Numbered from the stretch's first letter, positions 8,319-15,994 are shown. The stretch: DNA of 64,000 bases from Mycobacterium sp. Aquia_213 (GCF_026625985.1 NZ_CP113116.1:930001-994000), one strand, 5' to 3'. Program-made: numbers and translations. Notes: a model not told the origin generated them from the sequence alone.

Positions 8319-8600
8319 GTGAGATTCAACAAGAGGCTGCTGGTGGTGTGGGTGATCCTGGCGTTGCTCACGCTCGGCTACCTGGTGATAGACCACTCGG
8401 TCGACGGGTCGCTGAAATCCAGTGCGGTGGTGACATCGAGCGTCATTGTGATCGCACTTATCAAGGTGCGCATCATCTTTCGCGAGTTCATGGAGGTGCG
8501 AAACGCCCCGGTCTTGCTCTGCCGGCTCACCGACGCCTGGGTGGTGGTGATGGCCGTGGCGATGCTCAGCTGTTATTTCGTCGGACTGCAGATCCGCTAG
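8319..8600 (+). CDS. small membrane protein, prokaryotic cytochrome c oxidase subunit IV-like
   Basis: 93 residues from a GTG at 8319, three bases after the previous stop. Three hydrophobic helices are visible, with the central motif IALIKVRIIFREFMEVRNAP. That resembles the subunit IV/NorF-like proteins which often follow a subunit III gene. It is the last gene of the TetR-regulated operon 6146-8600. Assignment rests on size, topology and neighbour, so the family name is moderately secure and the function is not. Confidence 0.75.
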   Translation: MRFNKRLLVVWVILALLTLGYLVIDHSVDGSLKSSAVVTSSVIVIALIKVRIIFREFMEVRNAPVLLCRLTDAWVVVMAVAMLSCYFVGLQIR

Positions 8601-8618
8601 TACTCGCGAAGGAGTGGT

Positions 8619-9914
8619 TCAGCCCACGGGTGCGACCGCGTCTGCGGTCGTGAACGACAGGTGGAGTTCGCTCAGGCCCCGCAGGATATATGTGGGCTCG
8701 TAGGTGTAACGACGATCGGCTGCCGGCCCGTGGTGGGTTTCGTTGATTTCGATGCGCGGCATCCGATCCAGGATGCGTTCGATGGAAACCCGGCCCTCGA
8801 CTCGGGCCAGCGGTCCGCCCGGGCAGGAGTGCACGCCGCGGGCAAAGGCCATGTGCTCGCGGACATTCTTGCGGCGGATGTCGAACTCGTGCGGGTGCTC
8901 GAATCGGCGCGGGTCGCGATTGGCCGCGCCCGGTAGCACCATCACAACGGTGCCCGGGGCGATATCGACGCCGCCTACGGAGGTGGCCCTGCGGGCCAAC
9001 CGGCAGTCGCTCTTGACGGGGCTGTCCATGCGCAGGGATTCCTCGATGAACCCGGGAATCAGGCTGCGGTCGTCGCGAAGCTCCTGTTGTATATCGGGGC
9101 GGTCGCCAATGACCTGAAGTGCGGCGCTGAGCAGCTTGGCCGTGGTCTCCTGTCCGGCGGCGAAAAGGAACGTCGCCGAGCGAGAGATTTCGATGACCTC
9201 GGGAGTCGATCCGTCTGGGTATTTCGCTGTCGCGAGTGCGGTCAGCACGTCCTCGCGCGGATTGCTTCGGCGGTCCTCGATGTAGGAACAGAATTTGTCG
9301 TCGAGCCACTCCAACGGGTTGATGCCGACCGATTCGTGGTCAAGTGCCCCGACCCGGGCCCCGGGGCGGTCTGCTCCCAAGACGGAGCGGAACTCCTTGT
9401 GATCCTCCTCGGGAACTCCGAGCAGATCAGCGATCACCAAAGTGGCGAACGGCTTGGAATACTCGGCGATGAACTCGCACTCACCGGTGCTGAGGAACTC
9501 GTCGAGTTGGCGGTCGGCGAGGCGCCACATGAACTCCTCGTTGTGCTTCAGCCGGCTCGGCGTCAGCAGCCTGCTCAGCACCGACCGCGCCTTTGTATGG
9601 TCCGGCGGATCCATGGTGACCATGTGCTCGTTCATCGGAAACGAACCGCGGTGCTGCTCGATCAGCGGGCTGATGTCGTCACCTTCGACTTCGAACGGCA
9701 GTGGCGGGAACGGGCCCCCGAGCGCAACGATGTTGGAGAAGGTTTCCGGGTCCTTATAGACCTCGGTGGCTTCTGCGTAACCGGTAATCGCGACGACCCC
9801 ATAGTGTGGCAACCGCAGCACCGGATTCTGGCTGCGCAGGTAGTCGAAGTACGGGTGCGGATCTGGGACCAGAGACTGATCGGTGAAGAAGTCGATCGAC
9901 TCGTAGTTGCTCAT
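8619..9914 (-). CDS. cytochrome P450
   Basis: 431-residue class I P450. The I-helix AAGQETT is at about 252-258, the ExxR motif (ESLR) at 292-295, and the heme loop FARGVHSCPG has Cys at 364. The ATG at 9914 follows GGGAGA. It is divergent from the TetR gene at 10101, whose putative operator at 9991-10010 lies between them, so the regulator probably controls this gene. It ends 18 bases from the convergent oxidase-like operon. Redox partners are not local. Substrate unknown. Confidence 0.93.
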   Translation of the reverse strand: MSNYESIDFFTDQSLVPDPHPYFDYLRSQNPVLRLPHYGVVAITGYAEATEVYKDPETFSNIVALGGPFPPLPFEVEGDDISPLIEQHRGSFPMNEHMVTMDPPDHTKARSVLSRLLTPSRLKHNEEFMWRLADRQLDEFLSTGECEFIAEYSKPFATLVIADLLGVPEEDHKEFRSVLGADRPGARVGALDHESVGINPLEWLDDKFCSYIEDRRSNPREDVLTALATAKYPDGSTPEVIEISRSATFLFAAGQETTAKLLSAALQVIGDRPDIQQELRDDRSLIPGFIEESLRMDSPVKSDCRLARRATSVGGVDIAPGTVVMVLPGAANRDPRRFEHPHEFDIRRKNVREHMAFARGVHSCPGGPLARVEGRVSIERILDRMPRIEINETHHGPAADRRYTYEPTYILRGLSELHLSFTTADAVAPVG

Positions 9915-9990
9915 CGGGTTGCGTCTCCCTGGGCTGGCTTACCGGTGATGTTCGGCGGGCACGCTTTATGGCCGCGCGATTTCGAAAATC

Positions 9991-10010
9991 TGCTGAGCAC
10001 CTGCTTAGCA
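9991..10010. promoter_or_regulatory. tandem palindromes, candidate TetR operator
   Basis: TGCTGAGCA (9991-9999) and TGCTTAGCA (10002-10010) are each odd-centred palindromes with TGCT/AGCA arms, repeated with an 11-base period (one helical turn). Together they also form an imperfect 20-base dyad. They lie between the divergent P450 (start 9914) and TetR (start 10101) genes. Operator function is inferred. Confidence 0.6.
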
Positions 10011-10100
10011 TGGCAGTAATGTCATGGTCAAGGTCACAACGCCGGGCCGCGCTACGATTCCCGTGGTCGGCAGGTAAGCGTCGACAGGACGGAGAGCGGC

Positions 10101-10802
10101 ATGACATCGGCCCGCAGGATCGGGGCTCCGGACGCCAAGAACCGTGGCCTGCTGCTCGACGCGGCCGAACAATTGATGATCGAAGAGGGCTACGCCGCCG
10201 TCACGTCGCGCCGTTTGGCGAACAAGGCGGGGTTGAAGCCTCAGCTGGTGCACTATTACTTCCGCACCATGGAGGAGCTGTTTCTCGAGGTTTTCCGCCG
10301 CCGCGGTGAAGAAGCGCTCGAGGTGCACGCGCAGCTGATGCAGTCGCCGCAGCCGCTGTGGGCGGTGTGGCGATTCGGCACCGATCCCGCATTCACGCGA
10401 ATTTCCATGGAATTCATGGCGCTGGCCAATCACCGCAAGGAGATGCGGGCCGAAATCGCTTATTACGCAGAACGATTCCGCGAGGAACAACGCCAAGCGG
10501 TGACAATCGCGCTGCAGAAGTATGGCGTCGACCGCGCGGAGATGCCTCCAGCGGTGGTCACCGTGCTGATGTCGAGCCTGTCGAGATTCCTGGTGCTCGA
10601 GCAAGCGGTGGGGATTTCCGCCGGTCACGCCGAAACCGTGGAATTAGTCGAAAGTTACCTGCGTCGCCTGGAAGGCGAGCCGCAGCCGTTTGCGGGAGTA
10701 CCGGAGGCCTGGGTGGTTCACCAGTTCCGCAACGAACAGAGCGCGCCCTTGGGGCCGCCGTTGGATACGACCACGGCCCCATCCACCGCCAGAACGCAGT
10801 GA
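10101..10802 (+). CDS. TetR-family transcriptional regulator
   Basis: 233 residues. The helix-turn-helix is at about 20-65 (AVTSRRLANKAGLKPQLVHYYFRTMEELF), followed by a helical ligand domain and a Pro/Thr-rich tail. It is likely the regulator of the divergent P450 and of itself through the palindromes at 9991-10010. Its last 85 bases overlap, on the opposite strand, the 3' end of the secreted-protein gene at 10718-11164. That is an unusually long convergent overlap, so the disordered C-terminal tail may have arisen by stop-codon loss. Confidence 0.9.
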   Translation: MTSARRIGAPDAKNRGLLLDAAEQLMIEEGYAAVTSRRLANKAGLKPQLVHYYFRTMEELFLEVFRRRGEEALEVHAQLMQSPQPLWAVWRFGTDPAFTRISMEFMALANHRKEMRAEIAYYAERFREEQRQAVTIALQKYGVDRAEMPPAVVTVLMSSLSRFLVLEQAVGISAGHAETVELVESYLRRLEGEPQPFAGVPEAWVVHQFRNEQSAPLGPPLDTTTAPSTARTQ

Positions 10803-11164
10803 AGCCCCGGCGCGCCGGGCTCCGTGCCCGTGCTCGCCACGACCATCGCGTAGTCGTCGGGGTCCGTCATGTCCAGATCGAAGGTCCACGGCTTGCCCGG
10901 GCCGAGATCGACATTGGCGTGTGGAGTGAACGAATACGGGTTGTGGCTGTAATCGGCGAATTTTGCCGGCTGGTGGTCCAAGTAATAGATGTCGGTGTAG
11001 ATCGGATTCTCCGCGGTCACGGCGTACTTGACGTGGTGCATGACCACCGGGTCGGGGTCGGCATGGGCCCGCGGAGTGCTTACAGCCAAACCGGCGCCTA
11101 TCAACAGCCCGGACATGGCCATTGCCGATCCGATGCCCACTAGTCTCTTCACGCTGGTATTCAT
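10718..11164 (-). CDS. small secreted protein of unknown function
   Basis: 148 residues starting MNTSVKRLVGIGSAMAMSG with a Sec signal peptide; cleavage is probably after AHA at about residue 33. The mature part is rich in D, P and Y (VDLGPGKPWTFDLDMTDPDD) and has a Cys pair near the C-terminus. I recognise it only as a mycobacterial exported-protein type. The ATG at 11164 has GGAGGAG just upstream and overlaps the enoyl-CoA hydratase stop as ATGA, so the two are co-translated. Its 3' end runs 85 bases into the opposing tetR. Confidence 0.8.
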   Translation of the reverse strand: MNTSVKRLVGIGSAMAMSGLLIGAGLAVSTPRAHADPDPVVMHHVKYAVTAENPIYTDIYYLDHQPAKFADYSHNPYSFTPHANVDLGPGKPWTFDLDMTDPDDYAMVVASTGTEPGAPGLHCVLAVDGAVVVSNGGPKGALCSLRNW

Positions 11165-11907
11165 GTCGCTCCTCCGGCGGCCGTGCCCGGCTTGGCATTT
11201 CGGTTCATCACCCGCTCTGCGGCCTGCCAGTGCGCGTCGGCAACCCACAGTCGTGCAAAGGATGCTATCGCCTCATCAGGCGAAACACCGCTGATTACTC
11301 GTTTTATCTCGGCGGCCGGCTGGCGGGCGAGCGAGGTGGCAATCGAACGCCAGCCCTCATCGAACGAGGCGCGCGGCAAGACCACGTCCACCAGCCCCAT
11401 CCGCTCGGCCTCCGCGGCGTCAACGGTTTTTCCGCTGCCCGCCAAAAGAAGTGCTCTGCTTTTCCCGACCAGGGCGGCCAGCCTCTCTGCGCCGCCCCAG
11501 GCCGGCATGATTTCCAGTGTCACCTGGTTGAACGCGATCTTGACGTCGCTCGCGGCGACCCGGATGTCGGCGGCGACAGCAACTTCGGCGCCACCGCCAA
11601 AGGCGTGGCCGTTGAGCGCGGCGATCACCGGCGCGGGGAAGCTCGCCAGTTGGTCGCAGATCGAGCGCATCCGCTTCGCCATCGCCGCGGCTTCCTCTTC
11701 GGTGCGCAGCGCGGCGAGCTCCTTGAGGTCACCCCCCGACACGAAAGCCTTGTCTCCGGCGCCCCTGATCACCAGGGCTTGGGCACCGGCCGCAGCATCG
11801 AGCGCCTTCTCCAGCTGGTCCATGGTGTCGAGCGCGATCGCATTGCGCGCGTGGGGGCGGTCGATGGTGAGTACCGCCAACCCATTGTCGAGCTCCAAAT
11901 CCAGCAT
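11161..11907 (-). CDS. enoyl-CoA hydratase/isomerase (crotonase) family protein
   Basis: 248 residues with the crotonase fold. The oxyanion-hole segments are KAFVSGGDLKEL at about 54-65 and ALNGHAFGGGAEVAVAADIRVA at about 94-115. A glutamate equivalent follows in VTLEIMPAWGG. It likely hydrates or isomerises an acyl-CoA in lipid catabolism. The ATG at 11907 has GAGGAG eight bases upstream; a longer open frame to 12153 overlaps the divergent lipoprotein gene and is rejected. First gene of a two-gene operon with the secreted protein. A palindrome at 11943-11961 lies in its promoter region. Confidence 0.9.
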   Translation of the reverse strand: MLDLELDNGLAVLTIDRPHARNAIALDTMDQLEKALDAAAGAQALVIRGAGDKAFVSGGDLKELAALRTEEEAAAMAKRMRSICDQLASFPAPVIAALNGHAFGGGAEVAVAADIRVAASDVKIAFNQVTLEIMPAWGGAERLAALVGKSRALLLAGSGKTVDAAEAERMGLVDVVLPRASFDEGWRSIATSLARQPAAEIKRVISGVSPDEAIASFARLWVADAHWQAAERVMNRNAKPGTAAGGAT

Positions 11908-11942
11908 GTGTCTTTGCTCCTCGAAGAGCCGTCGATATTGGC

Positions 11943-11961
11943 ATTCTCGTGCGGCGAGAAT
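11943..11961. promoter_or_regulatory. inverted repeat with ATTCTC half-sites, candidate operator
   Basis: ATTCTCG (11943-11949) and CGAGAAT (11955-11961) are perfect arms around TGCGG. The element lies between the divergent hydratase (start 11907) and lipoprotein (start 12017) genes. The same ATTCTC/GAGAAT half-sites recur in reverse order at 12517-12531, upstream of the amidohydrolase operon. Confidence 0.55.
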
Positions 11962-12016
11962 AGCATCATCACTGCAGGCTGAACGGGTTCGTTCATCAAG
12001 GATTAGGGGTGGCCCA

Positions 12017-12439
12017 GTGCAGAACCGAATCGTCGTGGCGACCGCCGCGGTGCTCGCTGCGGCCGGCCTCGGAGGATGCACGTCGCGACCACCCACCCAA
12101 CTCTCCGGCACGGCATCTGTGACCGTCAACGGCAACGACGCGAATTTCCACATCGTGAAGTGCAGTCAACGGGAATGGACTCGGACGATCGATATCGGTG
12201 GCAACTTTTCCGGCGCCAGTTTGATCATCGACGAAGGGGCGCAACCGGCGTCAGCCGAGTCGGTGCGCATTCGAAATCTGGGCGGGTTCAACGGGATGTA
12301 CGCCCGGGGCGACGGCAGCGGTGCCGAGATGAGTATGAGTGGGGACAAATTCACCATCACCGGTACCGCCAACGGGTTCAAAACCGACAAGCCGAATGAA
12401 GCGGCTTCGGTGCCCTTCAAAATAATCGCCACCTGCTAA
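12017..12439 (+). CDS. LpqH-family (19 kDa antigen-like) lipoprotein
   Basis: 140 residues from a GTG. The N-terminus is a lipoprotein signal (RIVVATAAVLAAAGLGGC, lipobox LGGC, Cys at about 21). The mature domain is LpqH-like: TVNGNDANFHIVKC at the start, then two glycine-rich strands and the terminal block DKFTITGTANGF with a final FKIIATC. The two cysteines are placed to form the family disulphide. It should be anchored at the outer face of the cell membrane or cell wall. Function in this family is not established beyond surface antigenicity. Divergent from the hydratase gene, so possibly co-regulated through 11943-11961. Confidence 0.82.
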   Translation: MQNRIVVATAAVLAAAGLGGCTSRPPTQLSGTASVTVNGNDANFHIVKCSQREWTRTIDIGGNFSGASLIIDEGAQPASAESVRIRNLGGFNGMYARGDGSGAEMSMSGDKFTITGTANGFKTDKPNEAASVPFKIIATC

Positions 12440-12516
12440 TCGCCGCTTCGCCTTGATGGCGACGCGGCCGAGTGTCGTTCGCCACTGGGGGGCCACGTTG
12501 CGTCGATGACCGTCGA

Positions 12517-12531
12517 GAGAATAGTATTCTC
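12517..12531. promoter_or_regulatory. 15-bp perfect palindrome upstream of amidohydrolase operon
   Basis: GAGAATAGTATTCTC is fully palindromic around its central G and lies 22 bases before the ATG at 12554. It probably overlaps the promoter of the 12554-15800 operon. It shares GAGAAT/ATTCTC half-sites with 11943-11961, so one regulator may serve both. Confidence 0.6.
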
Positions 12532-12553
12532 ACAAAACGCGAAGGAGGATTCC

Positions 12554-13744
12554 ATGGGCCAGTTATCGCATCGTGTGGACGTTCCGTTTCCGATCTTTGA
12601 CGCGGATAACCACCTCTACGAACCGCCGGAGGCGCTGACTAAGTTCCTGCCCAAGGAGTACAAGGACTACGTCCAGTACGTGCAGATCAATGGGCGCACC
12701 AAGATCGCGATCCGCGGCCAGATCAGCAACTACATTCCCAACCCGACCTTCGAGGTCGTCGCCCGGCCGGGTGCGTGGGAGGAGTACTTCAAGTACGGAA
12801 ACCCGGACGGCAAGACCAAGCGCGAGCTGTTCGGCGAGCCGATGCGCGCGATCCCGGCGTTCTTCGAGCCCGGCCCGCGCCTGGAGAAGATGAACGAGCT
12901 GGGCCTGGACCGCACCCTGATGTTCCCGACGCTGGCCAGCCTCCTCGAGGAGCGGCTGTCGGACGACCCGGTTGCCATCCACGTCCTGGTCCATGCGCTG
13001 AACGAGTGGCTCGACGAGGTCTGGGGCTTCAACTACCAGAACCGCATCTTCACCACCCCGGTTATCACCCTGCCGATCGTCGACAAGGCGATCGAGGAGC
13101 TGGAGTGGGCGGTCAAGCGTGGTGCGCGCTGCATCCTGGTCCGCCCGGCTCCGGTTCCCGGCTTCCGCGGTCCGCGGTCGTTCGCGCTGCCCGAGTTCGA
13201 CCCGTTCTGGGAGCGGGTCGTCGAGCACGACGTGCTGGTCGGCATGCACTCCAGCGACAGTGGCTACTCCCGGTACACCTCCGAGTGGGACGGTGCCAAC
13301 GCAGAGATGCTGCCGTTCCAAACCAATGCGATGGGCATCCTCAACGAGTGGCGGCCTATCCAGGACTCGGTCGGGTCGTGGGTGATCCACGGTGCGCTCT
13401 ACCGCCACCCGAAGCTGAAGGTCGCGATCGTCGAGGCCGGTTCGAAGTGGATGACCCCGCTGCTGGAGGGCCTGGCCGAGGTCTTCCGGAAGGCCCCGGA
13501 GGCGTTCCCGAGCGACCCCGTCGAGATGGTCAAGAACCGCATCCACGTCAGCCCGTTCTTCGAGGACGGCATCGACGATCTGGTCAACCTCGTCGGAGTG
13601 GACCAGGTGCTGTACGGCTCGGACTGGCCGCATCCCGAGGGGCTGGCGGAGCCGACCTATTACATCGAGGCGCTGTCGCACCTGTCCGCCGACGACCAGG
13701 CGAAGATCATGGGCGGTAACCTCGCCCGGCTTGTCACGGTGTGA
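12554..13744 (+). CDS. amidohydrolase family 2 metal-dependent hydrolase/decarboxylase
   Basis: 396 residues, TIM-barrel amidohydrolase_2 type. The N-terminal metal motif is altered to FDADNHLYEP (DxxxH-like), and the C-terminal metal/catalytic Asp lies in LYGSDWPHPEG at about 357-367. HGALYRHPKLKVAIVEAG is also typical. The start is the ATG at 12554 five bases after AAGGAGG. The stop overlaps the GTG of the acyl-CoA ligase (GTGA, 13741-13744). Members hydrolyse or decarboxylate aromatic or cyclic acids; with the FadD3-like ligase next door, ring cleavage or decarboxylation followed by CoA activation is a reasonable inference. Confidence 0.88.
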   Translation: MGQLSHRVDVPFPIFDADNHLYEPPEALTKFLPKEYKDYVQYVQINGRTKIAIRGQISNYIPNPTFEVVARPGAWEEYFKYGNPDGKTKRELFGEPMRAIPAFFEPGPRLEKMNELGLDRTLMFPTLASLLEERLSDDPVAIHVLVHALNEWLDEVWGFNYQNRIFTTPVITLPIVDKAIEELEWAVKRGARCILVRPAPVPGFRGPRSFALPEFDPFWERVVEHDVLVGMHSSDSGYSRYTSEWDGANAEMLPFQTNAMGILNEWRPIQDSVGSWVIHGALYRHPKLKVAIVEAGSKWMTPLLEGLAEVFRKAPEAFPSDPVEMVKNRIHVSPFFEDGIDDLVNLVGVDQVLYGSDWPHPEGLAEPTYYIEALSHLSADDQAKIMGGNLARLVTV

Positions 13745-15180
13745 CAGGTACTGAACTGTGGGAGACCATCCCCGAGATGGTCTTGAGCGCGGCGGACCGC
13801 TTCGGCGATGCGGAAGCAATCGTCGACGGTCCGCTGCGTTTCACGTTCACTGAAGTAGTCGACCGAATCCGTTGCGCCGCAGGTGCATTCGCGGAGCTCG
13901 GTGTTGACAAGGGCGAGCGAGTCGCCCTCTGGGCACCCAACTCGGCGGAGTGGATCATCGCGGCGTTCGGGCTGCTCACCGCCGGCGGCGTGCTGGTGCC
14001 GGTCAACACACGGTTCAAGACGGAGGAAGCGGGCGACATCATCGCTCGCAGCGGGGTGAAGGCCGTCCTCGTTCAGAAGGGATTTCTGGGCCAGGACTAC
14101 ATCGCACCCGCGGGGACCCCGGTGATCGATCTGAAGTCCGACTTCCTTTCCAGCGGTGCGCCGTTCGAGCGGGCGGTGAGCGGCGCCGACATCTCGGACA
14201 TCATCTTCACTTCGGGCACGACCGGCCGCCCGAAGGGCGCGATGATGAATCATCGCCAAACGCTGCGCATGTACGAGGAGTGGGCGACGCTCGCGGATCT
14301 GCGACGAGGCGACCGCTATTTGCAGATCAACCCGTACTTCCACACGTTCGGTCTGAAGGCTGGGCTCATCACGTCTTTCCTGCGCGGCGCGACGATGCTG
14401 CCGGTCGCCGTGTTCGACGTCGACACCGTGGTGGAACTCATTGCGCGCGAACACATCACGATGCTTCCCGGCCCACCCACTCTGTATCACTCGTTGCTGA
14501 CGGTGGGGGACAAGTCCAAGCTGTCGACATTGCGGGCCGGCGTGACCGGTGCCGCCGATATCCCCGTCGAGTTGGTCCGTCGCATCCATGACGAGCTGCC
14601 GTTCCAGACGCTGATGACCGGCTACGGACTCACCGAGGCCGGCAATGTGACCCTGTCCCTGCCCGGCGATTCGTTCGAGGACGTCGCCACCACCGCGGGT
14701 GTTCCGTGTGAGGGGGTTGAGGTGAGCATCGCCGACGACGGCGAGGTGCTGGCCCGCGGCTACGGCGTCATGCAGGGTTACCTCGACGATCCCGCGGCCA
14801 CCGCGCAAGCGATCGACGCCGACGGCTGGCTGCACACCGGAGACCTTGGCAACTTCACCGATGCGGGACGCCTGCGCATCGTCGGCCGCAAGAAGGACAT
14901 GTTCATCGTCGGTGGCTTCAACGCCTACCCGGCCGAGATCGAGGGCTTCCTGCTCAGCCACCCGGCGGTCGCGCAGGCCGCGGTGATCGGCGTGCCTGAC
15001 GAGCGGCTTGGGCAGGTGGGCAAGGCGTTCGTTGTCCTCAACGGTGCGGTCGGCGCCGACGAATTGATCGGCTGGTGCCGTGACCGGATGGCCGGATTCA
15101 AGGTGCCGCGCACGGTACAGTTCCTTGATTCACTTCCACTCAACGCGACGGGGAAGGTGATGAAGGACCAACTCCGATGA
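13741..15180 (+). CDS. acyl-CoA synthetase, FadD3-like
   Basis: 479 residues of the ANL superfamily. The phosphate-binding loop FTSGTTGRPKG is at about 157-167. Further motifs are the A5 segment GYGLTEAGN at about 299, the hinge/aspartate YxHTGD-like motif (WLHTGDLG) near 360 and the C-terminal catalytic Lys in NATGKVMKDQL. It activates a carboxylic acid to its CoA thioester through an acyl-AMP. The overall layout is close to mycobacterial FadD3, which activates the steroid C/D-ring intermediate HIP; that substrate is not shown here. GTG start overlapping the amidohydrolase stop; coupled to the next gene by ATGA. Confidence 0.9.
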   Translation: MTGTELWETIPEMVLSAADRFGDAEAIVDGPLRFTFTEVVDRIRCAAGAFAELGVDKGERVALWAPNSAEWIIAAFGLLTAGGVLVPVNTRFKTEEAGDIIARSGVKAVLVQKGFLGQDYIAPAGTPVIDLKSDFLSSGAPFERAVSGADISDIIFTSGTTGRPKGAMMNHRQTLRMYEEWATLADLRRGDRYLQINPYFHTFGLKAGLITSFLRGATMLPVAVFDVDTVVELIAREHITMLPGPPTLYHSLLTVGDKSKLSTLRAGVTGAADIPVELVRRIHDELPFQTLMTGYGLTEAGNVTLSLPGDSFEDVATTAGVPCEGVEVSIADDGEVLARGYGVMQGYLDDPAATAQAIDADGWLHTGDLGNFTDAGRLRIVGRKKDMFIVGGFNAYPAEIEGFLLSHPAVAQAAVIGVPDERLGQVGKAFVVLNGAVGADELIGWCRDRMAGFKVPRTVQFLDSLPLNATGKVMKDQLR

Positions 15181-15800
15181 ACAACGGCGATATTCACTCG
15201 ATGGTGATTGCGTCGGACTATCGCGTTCCGGATCCCAGCCGGGTGTGGCCGCTGCTCGAGCGCAACAGGGCGGCCCTCTCCGATATCGGCGCGCACCATG
15301 TACTGGTCTACACCTCAACGCACGACTACGGCCGCGTACTGGTGATGATCGGTGTGCATAGTCGCGAGCCGATCGTGGAATTGCTGCGGTCACGGGTGTT
15401 CTTCAACTGGTTCGACGAGGCGGGTGTCGAGGACATTCCCGCGGTGTTCGCCGGAGAGATCATCGACAGGTTCGTCCCGGCGCCGCTGTCGAATCCCGCG
15501 GTGCCCGGAGTCGTGGTGGCCGCCATCGCGTCGGTCGAGGATGTGCCGGCGCTGACCGCGGGCGTCGACTCGGCGATGGAGAGGTTTACCGCGGCCGGCA
15601 TCCGAAAGACGTGGGTATTCCAGGCTTTCGACGACAATCACGAGGTGATGATCCTGCAGGAATTTCCCGACGAAGAAAGCGCGCGGCAGTGGATCGAGCA
15701 CCCGGATGCCGCCGCCCAGTGGATGTCGGGCGCGGGAGTCGGTCCTTACCCGCCGCTGTTCGTCGGCCAGTTCACCAACATCATGCGCATCGAGAGATAA
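15177..15800 (+). CDS. unknown protein, probable duplicated alpha-beta-barrel (ABM-like) domains
   Basis: 207 residues; the ATG overlaps the ligase stop (ATGA). Both halves show a strand-helix-strand pattern typical of dimeric alpha-beta-barrel proteins. The C-terminal half (VVVAAIASVEDVPALTAGVD ... EVMILQEFPDEESARQWIEHP) is the clearer. No catalytic residues can be named. Its position after an amidohydrolase and an acyl-CoA ligase suggests an accessory or small-molecule-binding role. I do not recognise a named family. Confidence 0.75.
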   Translation: MNNGDIHSMVIASDYRVPDPSRVWPLLERNRAALSDIGAHHVLVYTSTHDYGRVLVMIGVHSREPIVELLRSRVFFNWFDEAGVEDIPAVFAGEIIDRFVPAPLSNPAVPGVVVAAIASVEDVPALTAGVDSAMERFTAAGIRKTWVFQAFDDNHEVMILQEFPDEESARQWIEHPDAAAQWMSGAGVGPYPPLFVGQFTNIMRIER

Positions 15801-15816
15801 GCGACGCGACCGCGCG

Positions 15817-15993
15817 ATGTTCGTGTGCCTGTGTAACGGAGTCACCAGCCACACGGTGACTGACGCGGTCCAGGCCGGGGCATCGACGACCAAGGCCGTC
15901 GCCCACGCCTGTGGGGCCGGTGCGGACTGCGGTCGTTGTCGCCGCACCATTCAGGCAATACTCAAATCGACAAAGCCCGGTCTCGGGGCTTGA
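15817..15993 (+). CDS. bfd: bacterioferritin-associated ferredoxin-like [2Fe-2S] protein
   Basis: 58 residues with the BFD cluster pattern C4-x-C6 and a distal C-x2-C (DCGRC, about 37-40); an additional Cys precedes it. In other bacteria Bfd delivers electrons to bacterioferritin for iron release. No bacterioferritin gene is in the window, so here it may supply electrons to another enzyme, perhaps one of the nearby oxygenases. It follows the preceding gene by 16 bases and ends one base from the convergent decarboxylase. Confidence 0.85.
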   Translation: MFVCLCNGVTSHTVTDAVQAGASTTKAVAHACGAGADCGRCRRTIQAILKSTKPGLGA

Positions 15994-15994
15994 A

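Noticed and set aside
12563..13819. 418-codon frame antisense to the amidohydrolase
   Set aside because: Arg/Val/Asp-rich composition typical of antisense frames in high-GC coding DNA, with no recognisable motif; the sense gene is clear.
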